DNA of 64,000 nucleotides from Sinomicrobium oceani (GCF_900119185.1 NZ_FPJE01000009.1:1-64000), one strand, 5' to 3'. Numbered from the stretch's first letter, positions 44,497-53,733 are shown. Notes: a model not told the origin generated them from the letters alone. A program made the numbers and translations.

Positions 44497-46899
44497 CTAC
44501 ATAATCCCTCCGCCTTCTTTGGTGTTGTCATCCCTGTTTTTGCGTTTTACAGTCCTGTTTTTTCCGCTTCCGAATTGATAAGAGAGTCCGAGGTAGACCG
44601 AATTGCTCTCCCAGGTAAATCTTCCGGACTGGCTTATAGGGCGATTGCTGTCAAAAGCAAAACGCATGGTATTGAATATATCGTTTACATTCAGGCTTAC
44701 ACTTCCCTTGCCGCCTGCAAAGGCATAACGTGCGCCGGTATTGACAAAATACATGGGCTTGGCGTCAAATTGCAGCGACTTGTTACGGCCTCTGTAGAAT
44801 CCGAAAAGTGATAACGTAAGTTTTTTGGTGACGATAAAGTTGTTGCTCATCCGGAAATTATACGATGTGTTTTCCACTTCGGCGTATTCCGTACCCAGGT
44901 ATCCTTTCTGGGTTTGGGCAAACAGGTCGAAACTGGTGTTGAAATTCCACCATTTCAAGGGTTTGTAATTCCCTGAAAGCTCCAGTCCGTATGACGAGTT
45001 GTTGTCGAAGTTGTCAAAGGTGAGGATCAGCCTGTTGTCGTCGATAGGGTCTACGTATAAGGCCTGGTTGATCTCGTCTTCGATACGACGGTAAAATACT
45101 CCGGCAGTAATGCTTCCCTGTTTTAACCGCCTTGTGTAATTGGCTTCTACGGAGTTTGTAAACTGTGGGGTAAGGCTCTCGTTCCCGAACTGGGAGACAA
45201 GAGGAGTACTCCACTTCCGGATGGGGTTTACCTGTCCTATGCCGGGACGGTCTACCCTTCGGCTGAAACTCACCTGGTACTGGTTTTTTTCCGAAGGCGA
45301 GTAGGTGACAAAAGCAGACGGGTACACCTGGGTGTATTTGTCTGTAAAAGCTCTGACAGTATTGGTGTCTGCTTTCACTTCTACATTTTCAAACCGGGCA
45401 CCTACCTGGTATGACCATTTTTCGAAATTTTGTCCGAATGTGGCGTAGGCAGAATAGATGTCCATGGTATAATCGAATTTTGTACTGGGAGTGGGGACCA
45501 GTTCCCCATCGGCATTAAAAGACATTCCGGTGGAATTGAAGTCCAGGTTGGTTTCGAATAACCGGGCTTCTGCTCCCAGTTCGAGTTTTGACTTTTCCGT
45601 AAGCGGATTCACGTAGTCCAGGTTTACGGTCGTCTGTTCTCTTTCTGTTTTATTGATGTCGAGAAAATCCGGTACGTTCGAAGGGCCTGTAAAGGTGTTG
45701 TCGGTACTTCCGTCATCCGAAAAACGGTTGTGGTCTATTTCCAGCTCTATATTGTGTCCCTCTTTATTAAAGTCACGTTTGTAATCGAAATTGTATTGCT
45801 GGCTGTGATTGTTGTTGTCGGAGCGGATCGACTGTCTGAAATCACTTCCTTCCTCGGCGAAATAAGTAATGTTGGAGGCGCCGCTTTCCTTACCGTCAAA
45901 CGTATTCTGATTGGTGAAAAACGACAGTGTGTTTTTATCGTCCAGGTAGAAATCGAGACCTGCTTTGTACAGGTGCGACTTGTTATTGCTTCGGAACTTA
46001 AATAGCTGTTCCATATCCTGCTCATCCCGGTACAGTCTTCCGTCGTTATTGTATTTTCCTATGTTATTGCCATAACTCCCGTACACATTGAACTTTCCGT
46101 TTCTGTAATTGAGGTCGACGGATGAGTTGAACTTGGCGTTTATGGCCTGGGTAAGCCCCATATTGATATTTCCGTTAAACCCGATATTGGCGTTTTTGTG
46201 TAAAACGATATTTATGATCCCGCTCATTCCTTCCGGGTTATACTTGGCGGAGGGGTTGGTGATGAGCTCTATTTTTTTGATGGAAGTAGAAGGGATCTGC
46301 TTTAGTAATTGCGCTACGGGCACATTAGATAGTTTGCCGTCTACCATAACCCTTACATTCTGGTTGCCGCGCAAAGCCAGGTTCCCGTCCTGGTCCACGT
46401 TTACGGAAGGAATGTTGTTCATGATCTCCGAAGCTGTTGCTCCGGTAGTTGTAAGATCTTTACCGACGTTAATGACCTTGCGGTCTATTTTTTGTTCTAT
46501 GGTGGAACGCTCGGCAACAACATCCACACCCTCCAGTTCGGCAACATTTTCTTCGAGGGCTATAATCCCCAGGTTGACTTTGCTGTTGGCCTTGGAGATG
46601 GTGATTTGTTTGTGGTAGGTCTGGTAACCGATATATTGTACTTCAAATGCCATTTTTCCGTCCGGAAGGCCTTGCAGTTCAAAGGAACCGTCGTCCTGTG
46701 TGATACCTCCGGTAATGATCTCGTTGTTTTCTGCAGATCTCACTACAACCGAAGCATAAGGAATAGGGTCTTGTAGGGTCTGATCGATCACTCTTCCTGT
46801 GACGGTCCCCGTCTTCGGAAAGTTGGTCGGTTCTGCCGATGTTTGTGCGATAAGTGCACAAGAAAGAAATAATGCGCACCAGGTGAATACGTGTCTCAT
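44497..46899 (-). CDS. TonB-dependent receptor, outer membrane beta-barrel family
   Basis: The 800-residue outer-membrane protein has a signal peptide (TWCALFLSCALIAQTS). An N-terminal CarboxypepD_reg-like domain follows (about 32-120; GTVTGRVIDQTLQDPIPYASVVVR), then a plug (about 125-230; ATASEIMNNIPSVNVDQDGNLALRGNQNVRVMVDGKLS). The long barrel belongs to the OMP_b-brl_3 family (YRRIEDEINQ, RFTWESNSVYLGLSYQFG). The C-terminal tail (RTVKRKNRDDNTKEGGGIM) extends beyond the barrel end. This group includes receptors of unknown ligand; no transport substrate can be read here. The start region contains tandem TTTTTAACA elements. Confidence 0.93.
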   Translation of the reverse strand: MRHVFTWCALFLSCALIAQTSAEPTNFPKTGTVTGRVIDQTLQDPIPYASVVVRSAENNEIITGGITQDDGSFELQGLPDGKMAFEVQYIGYQTYHKQITISKANSKVNLGIIALEENVAELEGVDVVAERSTIEQKIDRKVINVGKDLTTTGATASEIMNNIPSVNVDQDGNLALRGNQNVRVMVDGKLSNVPVAQLLKQIPSTSIKKIELITNPSAKYNPEGMSGIINIVLHKNANIGFNGNINMGLTQAINAKFNSSVDLNYRNGKFNVYGSYGNNIGKYNNDGRLYRDEQDMEQLFKFRSNNKSHLYKAGLDFYLDDKNTLSFFTNQNTFDGKESGASNITYFAEEGSDFRQSIRSDNNNHSQQYNFDYKRDFNKEGHNIELEIDHNRFSDDGSTDNTFTGPSNVPDFLDINKTEREQTTVNLDYVNPLTEKSKLELGAEARLFETNLDFNSTGMSFNADGELVPTPSTKFDYTMDIYSAYATFGQNFEKWSYQVGARFENVEVKADTNTVRAFTDKYTQVYPSAFVTYSPSEKNQYQVSFSRRVDRPGIGQVNPIRKWSTPLVSQFGNESLTPQFTNSVEANYTRRLKQGSITAGVFYRRIEDEINQALYVDPIDDNRLILTFDNFDNNSSYGLELSGNYKPLKWWNFNTSFDLFAQTQKGYLGTEYAEVENTSYNFRMSNNFIVTKKLTLSLFGFYRGRNKSLQFDAKPMYFVNTGARYAFAGGKGSVSLNVNDIFNTMRFAFDSNRPISQSGRFTWESNSVYLGLSYQFGSGKNRTVKRKNRDDNTKEGGGIM

Positions 46900-47248
46900 T
46901 AGTTGTTTTTAGTTTTCTGATTGATGATGATGTAAGAACAGCGGCTGTTGCGTCCGGCGTTCGTTAAATTGACGATGAAGCGGGGGAAGTGTTACAATGG
47001 CATACATTTTTTAACAGTTTTTAACACTGTTTACCGCTATGGTGTCGATTTTTCTGTTTTGGTTTATTGTTTTGTTTGTCAGTTCTTTATATGGTTGTTT
47101 TGAGCGGTGAAGTATTTGCAGGATAGGTTGCGGTGGTTTTTCGGTTTTATTTTTTGCCTCAGGAATACTTCTTTCTTTATATAGATGTCGTCACAGGTTT
47201 TTCCGTAGGAAAAAGTCGTATCTTGTCTGATACAAAAAACTTGGAAAC
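46900..47248. other. 349-bp divergent intergenic region (receptor / OsmC)
   Basis: No gene is supported. It contains two TTTTTAACA elements, overlapped by an AACAGT...ACTGTT inverted repeat, near 47010-47031. A GTATCTTG-like box before the osmC-like gene is not a good promoter match. Confidence 0.5.
47011..47031. promoter_or_regulatory. Direct repeats TTTTTAACA, 10-bp spacing, upstream of the TonB receptor
   Basis: In the stretch around 47008-47031, TTTTTAACA occurs twice with starts exactly 10 bases apart, one helical turn. An inverted repeat AACAGT / ACTGTT overlaps it. It sits about 110 bp before the receptor start. The geometry suits a response-regulator site; the binding protein is unknown. 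Confidence 0.45.
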
Positions 47249-47668
47249 ATGGCAAGCAAAAACGGAGTTACGGTTACTAACGGTCTTGATAACTACTATA
47301 CGGAAGCAATTTCGGGCGAACATACTTTTTATATTGATGAGCCCGAAAAAGTAGGGGGCAAAGACAAGGCTCCCGCACCGACAGATTATGTGTTAGGAGC
47401 TTTGGCTTCCTGTACGGCTATTACCATCCGGATGTATGCCGAGCGCAAGGGCTGGGAGGTAGGCATAATCAGGGTAAATGCTGCGCTGGCCCCGGTAATG
47501 ACTGCTGACGGACTGCGACAACGAATGAAAAAGGAAGTCGCTTTTGAGAAGGACCTTACGGAAGAACAGGTAGCAAGGCTTCTGGAGATCGGGGAAAAAT
47601 GTCCGGTTAGCAAAATGCTGAAAGCGGAGGTGGAGATGCTTATGGAGCACCGGGAATACCGTGAATAA
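47249..47668 (+). CDS. OsmC family peroxiredoxin-like protein
   Basis: The 139-residue protein has the two reactive cysteines of OsmC/Ohr: Cys in LASCTAITIRMYAERKGW and Cys in GEKCPVSKMLKAEVEM. The N-terminus (HTFYIDEPEKVGGKDKAPAPTDYVLGAL) also matches. Family members reduce organic hydroperoxides using a thiol donor. The PTDYVLGALASCTAIT pattern is closer to OsmC-like proteins than to Ohr. It is a single gene, divergent from a TonB receptor. Confidence 0.93.
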   Translation: MASKNGVTVTNGLDNYYTEAISGEHTFYIDEPEKVGGKDKAPAPTDYVLGALASCTAITIRMYAERKGWEVGIIRVNAALAPVMTADGLRQRMKKEVAFEKDLTEEQVARLLEIGEKCPVSKMLKAEVEMLMEHREYRE

Positions 47669-47752
47669 AGGGGATTGATGAAAATTGTACGGGTTTTTCG
47701 AGAAAAGATGTTATAAAAAGCTCAGCTTGTTAAAAAGCAGCGTATTAAAGCA

Positions 47753-47781
47753 TTGATCTAAACGGGTAAATCGTATATTTG
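47753..47781 (+). promoter_or_regulatory. Promoter of the hpt-adk fusion gene
   Basis: TTG at 47753-47755 and TATATTTG at 47774-47781 (18-base spacing) match the Bacteroidota consensus and lie about 45 bp before the start. Confidence 0.7.
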
Positions 47782-47827
47782 TCGTTTTGTAATCGAACAA
47801 CCGGTTTTGTGAAAAGATATTTTTTTA

Positions 47828-48955
47828 ATGAAAACGATCAGACTTCACGATAAGTATTTCAGGCCTTTTATATCACCTTCGGAAATCAATGAGACGGTAA
47901 CCCGGCTGGCTTGTGACATCCACGATGAAATTCCCGGAGAGGTTCCCGTTTTTGTAGCTATACTTAACGGGTCTTTTATGTTTGCTGCTGATTTTCTGAA
48001 AAAGTATCCGGGCGATTGTGAGATTACTTTTGTAAAACTGGCCTCTTACAGCGGTACGGCTACAACCGGAAGTGTCAGGCAGCTTGTGGGGGTCAATAAG
48101 AGTCTGGAAGGAAGGACAGTGATCGTGCTCGAGGATATCGTGGATACGGGGAATACCCTGGTGGAGATTCACAGGATTTTTTCGGAGATGAACGTAAAGA
48201 GCCTGAAAATAGCCACGTTGTTCTACAAACCGGAAGCGTATAAACAACAACTGAATATAGATTATATAGGGAAGGAACTCCCCGACAGGTTCATCGTCGG
48301 TTACGGACTGGATTACGATGAATTGGGAAGGAACCTGCCCGAAGTGTATCAACTAAAAGAAAAAGACATGATAAATTTAGTGCTCTTTGGAAAACCCGGA
48401 GCAGGGAAAGGAACGCAAGCCGCTTTTTTAAAGGAGAAATATAACCTGGTACATATTTCTACGGGAGATGTGTTTCGTTACAATATCAAAAATGAAACCG
48501 AGCTCGGAAAACTGGCCCGTACTTACATAGATAAAGGGGAGTTGGTACCCGATGAAGTGACGATAAACATGCTTGAGGCCGAGGTGGAAAAAAACGATGA
48601 TGCCGAAGGATTTATTTTTGATGGTTTTCCGAGAACGACAGCCCAGGCCCAGGCCCTGGACCAGCTATTGCAGGGAAAAGGTATGGAAGTGAGTGCAACT
48701 ATCGCCCTGGAAGCTGACGATGAAGTGCTTATTCAACGGCTTCTGGAACGTGGGAAAATCAGTGGTAGGAGCGATGACCAGGATGAGCGTAAAATCAGGA
48801 ACCGCTTCGAAGAATACAACGAAAAGACAGCGCCTCTTATCGATTACTACAAAGAGCAGGAGAAATTCTACAGCGTTAATGGTATCGGTTCCGTAGCGGA
48901 GATCACAGAGCGTCTTTCCGGGGTTATACAGGGCCTTGAAACCGTAAAACAGTAA
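47828..48955 (+). CDS. hpt-adk: Fused hypoxanthine phosphoribosyltransferase and adenylate kinase
   Basis: The 375-residue protein joins two purine enzymes. Residues about 1-180 are a hypoxanthine phosphoribosyltransferase: PRPP-binding loop VIVLEDIVDTGNTLVEI, FVAILNGSFMFAADF, and DFIVGYGLDYDE-like RFIVGYGLDYDELGRNLP. Residues about 184-370 are an adenylate kinase: P-loop LFGKPGAGKGTQAAFL, NMP-binding VHISTGDVFR and DGFPRTTAQAQAL, and the LID region ERGKISGRSDDQDERKIRNRF. There is no zinc-finger LID. The junction is KEKDMINLVLFG. Salvaged hypoxanthine yields IMP, while adenylate kinase balances AMP/ADP/ATP. No stop or frameshift divides the halves, so it is a true fusion, not two genes. Confidence 0.95.
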   Translation: MKTIRLHDKYFRPFISPSEINETVTRLACDIHDEIPGEVPVFVAILNGSFMFAADFLKKYPGDCEITFVKLASYSGTATTGSVRQLVGVNKSLEGRTVIVLEDIVDTGNTLVEIHRIFSEMNVKSLKIATLFYKPEAYKQQLNIDYIGKELPDRFIVGYGLDYDELGRNLPEVYQLKEKDMINLVLFGKPGAGKGTQAAFLKEKYNLVHISTGDVFRYNIKNETELGKLARTYIDKGELVPDEVTINMLEAEVEKNDDAEGFIFDGFPRTTAQAQALDQLLQGKGMEVSATIALEADDEVLIQRLLERGKISGRSDDQDERKIRNRFEEYNEKTAPLIDYYKEQEKFYSVNGIGSVAEITERLSGVIQGLETVKQ

Positions 48956-48992
48956 CGAAACAGTAAGGTTACGCGGATGTACGATAGTATAC

Positions 48993-49019
48993 AGAGGCGC
49001 ACTGTGGTGCGTCTTTGTG
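48993..49019 (+). terminator. Probable terminator between hpt-adk and obg
   Basis: AGAGGCGCAC and GTGCGTCTTT form a stem (one G-U) around a TGTG loop, followed by a T-rich but interrupted tail. It is weaker than the other terminators in the window. Confidence 0.5.
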
Positions 49020-49103
49020 TTTGAAAACAACAGGGAGTCCTTTGTGAGGGCAATCTTATTATAACTAACACATTGTTATACAATACACAATACTAAGAAG
49101 AAG

Positions 49104-50111
49104 ATGACGGAGGGGAATTTTGTAGATTACGTAAAGATATATGTTTCTTCGGGTAACGGAGGTAAAGGCTCTGCACACCTGCATCGTGAAAAATACGTAC
49201 CTAAAGGTGGTCCGGACGGAGGAGATGGTGGCCGCGGAGGGCATATTATTATTCGGGGAGATAAGAATCTCTGGACGCTGTTTCATTTTAAATTCAAAAA
49301 ACATTTCAGGGCCGGGCATGGAGAGCACGGAAGTAAAAACCGGAGTACCGGGGCCGATGGCGAAGATATTTATATGGATGTGCCGCTCGGAACAGTGGTA
49401 AAGGATACGGAAACCGGAGAAGTGCTTTTTGAAATTACCGAACACGGGGAAGAAAAGATCATTGTAACCGGAGGTAAAGGCGGACTGGGTAACTGGCACT
49501 TCAAAACTTCGACCAATCAGACCCCGCGCTATGCGCAATCCGGACTGGAGGGAGAGGAAAAAAATATTACTCTCGAAATGAAAGTGCTGGCAGATGTGGG
49601 GCTTGTCGGGTTTCCCAATGCGGGGAAATCGACATTACTTTCGGTAGTCACCGCAGCCAAGCCTAAAATTGCGGATTATGAGTTTACCACCTTAAAGCCC
49701 AATCTCGGAATTGTACAGCACCGGAGTTTCCAGACATTTGTTATGGCCGATATTCCCGGAATTATAGAGGGAGCTGCAGAAGGAAAAGGGCTTGGACATT
49801 ATTTTTTGAGGCATATCGAGCGCAATTCCACACTGCTGTTTCTCATTCCGGCCGACAGTAAAGATATTGTAAAAGAATATGAGATATTGCTCGACGAGTT
49901 GCGCCGGTACAACCCGGAAATGCTCGATAAGGACCGCTTTATTGCAATTTCCAAATCGGATATGCTCGACGATGAGCTCAAAGGGGAAATGAAAAAAGAG
50001 CTGGATAAAGCTTTTGGAGGTGTTCCTTATATGTTTATATCTTCTGTAGCCCAGCAGGGAATACAAACCCTGAAAGACCGGTTGTGGGAGATGTTGAACA
50101 GGGAGGAATAA
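49104..50111 (+). CDS. obg: Obg family GTPase
   Basis: The 335-residue essential GTPase associates with the 50S subunit and links ribosome assembly with stress signalling. The glycine-rich Obg fold spans about 1-158 ([28 protein letters not shown]). The G domain follows: G1 [10 protein letters not shown]2 with [12 protein letters not shown]3 [17 protein letters not shown]4 ISKSDML. There is no C-terminal OCT domain beyond about 330, as is common in this phylum. The start is the ATG at 49104 with an AAGAAGAAG stretch just upstream. Confidence 0.96.
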   Translation: MTEGNFVDYVKIYVSSGNGGKGSAHLHREKYVPKGGPDGGDGGRGGHIIIRGDKNLWTLFHFKFKKHFRAGHGEHGSKNRSTGADGEDIYMDVPLGTVVKDTETGEVLFEITEHGEEKIIVTGGKGGLGNWHFKTSTNQTPRYAQSGLEGEEKNITLEMKVLADVGLVGFPNAGKSTLLSVVTAAKPKIADYEFTTLKPNLGIVQHRSFQTFVMADIPGIIEGAAEGKGLGHYFLRHIERNSTLLFLIPADSKDIVKEYEILLDELRRYNPEMLDKDRFIAISKSDMLDDELKGEMKKELDKAFGGVPYMFISSVAQQGIQTLKDRLWEMLNREE

Positions 50112-50426
50112 AACCGGACCCGAGATCCCGGACCGGGAAATTTCCGTGATCATCCGACTTTCGGAGATTTGCCTGAATTTTATATATAGCGCTTCCGGTA
50201 GCACCGGAAGTGCGGTTATTCGTGTCCCGTTGTCCGACGGAGACTACCCTGCCGTTATGCGGCACTGATCCACACGCTTTTTCAAAAGCAGGTTGCAGCC
50301 CTTCCGGAGCCCGGTAAATCGCTTAAAGGTTTTAAGGGTATTTCGTTCAGGATGTCTTTTTTGATGGGTTTTTGTTATTTTTATGGGAATTAACCATGAA
50401 AAAACTAAAAAAACGGCATCGAAATT
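50112..50426. other. 315-bp intergenic region after obg
   Basis: No gene is supported; an ATG at 50396 heads a short frame that does not match the downstream gene. A GC-rich hairpin lies at 50189-50213 (GCGCTTCCGGT / ACCGGAAGTGC, 11-bp stem with one G-U, AGC loop) without a T tract, so it is not a clear terminator. Confidence 0.55.
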
Positions 50427-51821
50427 ATGAAAAACTCAAGACGAAAATTTTTGCAATCGGTAGGATTACTGGCCGCTGGCATGGTTATTCCCATATCGGC
50501 ATTTGGCTTCGAAACCTCAAAAAAATTAAAAGTTGTCCTGGTGGGAACCGGAGTGCGGGGCATTAGCTTCTGGGGAAAAAGACTGGTTGAGCATTATTCG
50601 GATATTCTCGAATTTGTGGGGTTGTGCGATATCAATCCGGGCAGGTTGGAATTTGGTCGTAAACACATCGGAGTGCACTGCCCTACGTTCTCCGATTTCG
50701 AAAAAATGGTCAGGGAAACCGGTCCGGATCTCGTTATCGTAACGACAAAAGATTCCACTCATCACGAGTTTATCATCAAGGGACTCGGCATGGGGTGCGA
50801 TGTGCTTACCGAAAAACCGTTAACCACGGATGAAAATAAATGTCAGGCAATCATTGATGCCGAACGAAAATCCGGAAAAAAGCTTATCGTAGGATTCAAT
50901 TATCGCTGGAGTCCGTATAATACCAAGATCAAAGAGTTACTTGCCGGGAATTCCATAGGAAAAATAACATCGGTAGATTTTCATTGGTATCTCAATACCT
51001 ATCACGGAGCCTCATACTTCAGAAGGTGGCACGGATTGAAAAGTGAAGGCGGATCACTTTGGGTGCATAAGGCTACTCATCATTTTGATCTGTTGAACTG
51101 GTGGATAGACTCCGAACCTTCCGAAGTGTTTGCGTATGGTGATCTGGAGCATTACGGTGCAAACGGCCCTTTCCGGGGGGATAAATGCCGGACCTGTCAG
51201 CATCGTTCCGAATGCGACTATTTTTGGGATATAACCAAAGACAATCACATGATGCGGCTTTATGTAGATCATGAGAAGCACGATGGTTATATCCGGGACA
51301 ACTGTTTGTTTCGTGACGAAATAGATATTTACGATAAAATGTCGGCCCAGGTGAAATACAAGAACAATGTGGTACTTAATTATTCGCTGACTACATATTC
51401 GCCTTTCGAAGGCTGGCGGGTGGCTTTTAACGGAACGGAGGGAAGGCTCGAAGCATGGCTGGACATTCCGTATCAGCGGGGGGAAACCGTAGATCAGAGC
51501 GAAATGCACGCGCTGGAGATGGACCAATCGGGTGAGGATGATAAAAATCAGGAGCCTGTTATAGTGCATCGGCTGTGGAAGGATTTTGAGACGGTGAAAG
51601 TTCCTATGGAAAGGGGCGGTCATGGTGGCGGAGATATGCGCTTACAGGATAAAATGTTTAAAAACCCGGATATCCCCGATCCATACGGCAGGGCAGCCGG
51701 ACTTCGGGACGGGGTGATGTCCGTGCTCATAGGTATTGCTGCGAGGAAAAGTATAGAAACAGGGCTTCCCGTAGCTATAAAAGACCTGACCGATCTGGAG
51801 CCGGGGGAAACAAGAGGATAG
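50427..51821 (+). CDS. Tat-exported Gfo/Idh/MocA family oxidoreductase
   Basis: The 464-residue protein begins with a twin-arginine signal, NSRRKFLQSVGLLAAGMVIPISAFG, so it is exported folded with its cofactor. The Rossmann domain follows (KLKVVLVGTGVRGISFWGK; NADP-type opening), then the EKPLTTDE motif and the C-terminal sugar-binding domain (about 175-460). An unusual cysteine cluster CRTCQHRSECDYFW lies at about residue 250-265. It oxidises or epimerises a sugar or sugar derivative in the periplasm; the substrate is unknown. The next gene is 118 bp downstream. Confidence 0.91.
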   Translation: MKNSRRKFLQSVGLLAAGMVIPISAFGFETSKKLKVVLVGTGVRGISFWGKRLVEHYSDILEFVGLCDINPGRLEFGRKHIGVHCPTFSDFEKMVRETGPDLVIVTTKDSTHHEFIIKGLGMGCDVLTEKPLTTDENKCQAIIDAERKSGKKLIVGFNYRWSPYNTKIKELLAGNSIGKITSVDFHWYLNTYHGASYFRRWHGLKSEGGSLWVHKATHHFDLLNWWIDSEPSEVFAYGDLEHYGANGPFRGDKCRTCQHRSECDYFWDITKDNHMMRLYVDHEKHDGYIRDNCLFRDEIDIYDKMSAQVKYKNNVVLNYSLTTYSPFEGWRVAFNGTEGRLEAWLDIPYQRGETVDQSEMHALEMDQSGEDDKNQEPVIVHRLWKDFETVKVPMERGGHGGGDMRLQDKMFKNPDIPDPYGRAAGLRDGVMSVLIGIAARKSIETGLPVAIKDLTDLEPGETRG

Positions 51822-51939
51822 ATGAAAGGGTTGCTATGTGGAATACGAAAAGCGGCGTATGGTTTTACCGGTACAATCTTTTTGGTCTGCCTTCCGGGAA
51901 TTCGAAAGATTTACTTAAATTTGAGAAAAGCGATTTATC

Positions 51940-52458
51940 ATGCGAGCCATAAAAATTTTTCTGCTGGGACTTCTTTTCGGAGCCTGCTCGGTAGCCAAAG
52001 TGGATTACGACAGGAATACGGATTTCTCACACTACAGGACCTTTAACTTTTATCCCGAAATGAATTCGGGGCTCAATCAGCTCGATGAAAAGCGGATTGT
52101 TGTACAAACCGAGACTTTTCTGGCCGGTAAAGGTTTTGTAAAATCGGACAGTCCGGATATGTATGTCAATATTTTTTCGCGTCAGTACGAGACACCGAAC
52201 AACAGTTCTGTGGGGATCGGTATCGGTAGTGGCGGTAGAGGCGGAGGAGTCGGTATATCGGGAGGTATTCCTATCCGATCGAATTCCACGACCCAGGAAA
52301 TTACTTTTGACCTGATCGATGCCGGTAAGGAAGAATTGATCTGGCAGGGCATCTCGGAGGTGAAATTGGGGAATAACAGTAGTCCGGAAGCCAGGGAGCA
52401 GGCCTATAAAAAGGTGGTAGAAAAGGTGTTGGGGAAATACCCTCCCGGAAAAAAATAA
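51940..52458 (+). CDS. DUF4136 lipoprotein
   Basis: The 172-residue protein has a lipoprotein signal (IKIFLLGLLFGACSVAKVDYD, acylated Cys about 14). The DUF4136 domain follows: VDYDRNTDFSHYRTFNFYPE, DSPDMYVNIF, a glycine-rich stretch (SVGIGIGSGGRGGGVGISGG), and TFDLIDAGKEELIWQGISE. Function is unknown; the family is common in envelope proteins. It ends with a terminator 45 bp downstream. Confidence 0.9.
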   Translation: MRAIKIFLLGLLFGACSVAKVDYDRNTDFSHYRTFNFYPEMNSGLNQLDEKRIVVQTETFLAGKGFVKSDSPDMYVNIFSRQYETPNNSSVGIGIGSGGRGGGVGISGGIPIRSNSTTQEITFDLIDAGKEELIWQGISEVKLGNNSSPEAREQAYKKVVEKVLGKYPPGKK

Positions 52459-52503
52459 AAGAGAATCCGATACCGGATACGTTCCGGTGCCTGATATCTA
52501 ATG

Positions 52504-52536
52504 AAAAAATCCCTGCAGCACGCAGGGATTTTTTTT
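52504..52536. terminator. Bidirectional terminator after the DUF4136 gene
   Basis: AAAAAATCCCTGC and GCAGGGATTTTTT form a perfect 13-bp stem around AGCAC. It serves the convergent hsp20 gene as well. Confidence 0.93.
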
Positions 52537-52578
52537 CATTAAAAACCAATTAACTAACTAAACTAACGTAATCCAACA

Positions 52579-53007
52579 TTATGAAATTTCGATAAATTTC
52601 TTGGGTTTTGGCAACGCTTCCTCACGTTTCGGAAGGGTCAGCTTCAGAATACCGTTTTCGTAGGCAGCATTAATAGCTTCATCTTTTATGGTGTCCGGCA
52701 GGTTAAATGACCTTCGGAACGCGTAATGACGAAATTCCCTGCGGGTGTATTTGTCATGATCTTCTTTTTTCTCCTCATGCTGTTCGGAGGAAATGGTCAG
52801 TACCTGATCGTCTACTTCGATCTTAAAATCTTCTTTGTGTTTTCCCGGAGCAACCAGTTCCAGTGTAAATTCCTTATCGGTTTCCTGAATGTTCACAGCA
52901 GGAACATGTGTGTTTTGATTCTGGATGCCTCCCAGCCAGTCGGGCTTCAGGAATTCATCAAAAATAGAAGGAAACCATACGTCGTTATTTCTTTTTACAA
53001 GGCTCAT
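52579..53007 (-). CDS. Small heat shock protein, Hsp20/alpha-crystallin
   Basis: The 142-residue holdase chaperone has an N-terminal arm (NDVWFPSIFDEFLKPDWLG), the alpha-crystallin domain (VNIQETDKEFTLELVAPGKHKEDFKIEVDDQVLTISSEQ... through NAAYENGILKLTLPKREE), and the C-terminal tail PKPKKFIEIS. The conserved A-x-x-x-NGxL motif is intact as NAAYENGILKLTLPK. The IxI anchor in the tail is present as IEI. It prevents aggregation of unfolded proteins under heat or oxidative stress. The AT-rich 214-bp region upstream probably holds its promoter. Confidence 0.95.
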   Translation of the reverse strand: MSLVKRNNDVWFPSIFDEFLKPDWLGGIQNQNTHVPAVNIQETDKEFTLELVAPGKHKEDFKIEVDDQVLTISSEQHEEKKEDHDKYTRREFRHYAFRRSFNLPDTIKDEAINAAYENGILKLTLPKREEALPKPKKFIEIS

Positions 53008-53221
53008 AATGTTATTATTTTAAGGTTTAACTTTTTTAATTTATGTTCAACCTGTATATAACAAAATGAGTTCCAATTCGATGATTAAGACTTTATGTCA
53101 TGATTTAGTGGTGTTTTGATGACAAAATGACGTGTTTTAGGGGGCTGTTGAGTTATTAGGTTATGTGAGATACTAAGAACTACAAAACTCCGAACCAAAA
53201 ATCACTCCCATACCGCTTTCA

Positions 53222-53623
53222 TCAATTATAATAAGTCTTAAAAATCTCGATCAGGACCGGGGGAGGAACAATCTTGTCGGGATATTGATGCATGATATCG
53301 AGCACTTTGTTGGTGGCGAGCGGATTGAGCCCCATACGGATGCCGAGCTCTTTTATTTTTTCTATTTCGAGGACGGAAGAAGAATGGTCTATATTCATCA
53401 GTAAGACGAGGCGGTGAAATTGAAGGATGCGTTCGGATTCCGGTTTGAGTTGTACGCTTTCTACCTGGGTCGTGAAGAGTTTGTCGAGTGTGTGTTTTGT
53501 TATTCCGAGTTGTTCCGCTACGACAAGGAGGAAGCGGTATTCGATAGCTTTAATCTTTCCGTCGGATCTCGCCAGGGCGATCATGTCGGCCAGGAGGCTG
53601 AGTTTTTCTTTTTCGGTGTTCAT
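53222..53623 (-). CDS. TerB-like helical protein
   Basis: The 133-residue all-helical protein resembles the TerB/DjlA N-terminal fold: KEKLSLLADMIALARSDGKIKAIEYRFLLVVAEQLGIT near the N-terminus. The Asp-Gly motif (DGK) and later HSSSVLEIEKIKELGIRMGLNP look like the two calcium- or metal-binding-like loops of this fold. No function is established. It sits alone between hsp20 and sucC. Confidence 0.82.
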   Translation of the reverse strand: MNTEKEKLSLLADMIALARSDGKIKAIEYRFLLVVAEQLGITKHTLDKLFTTQVESVQLKPESERILQFHRLVLLMNIDHSSSVLEIEKIKELGIRMGLNPLATNKVLDIMHQYPDKIVPPPVLIEIFKTYYN

Positions 53624-53666
53624 GGTCGGGGCAGATAGGTTGATTGTTAATGATTTCTTTATAAAA

Positions 53667-53704
53667 CAAAAACTCCCGGAATTTATTTTCCCGGGAGTTT
53701 TTTA
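53667..53704 (-). terminator. Terminator of sucC
   Basis: AAAACTCCCGG and CCGGGAGTTTT pair perfectly around an AATAAATT-type loop, followed by a T run on the minus strand; it lies 30 bp beyond the sucC stop. Confidence 0.9.
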
Positions 53705-53733
53705 TGTATTCAGAATCTTTTCGCGGAAAAGAC

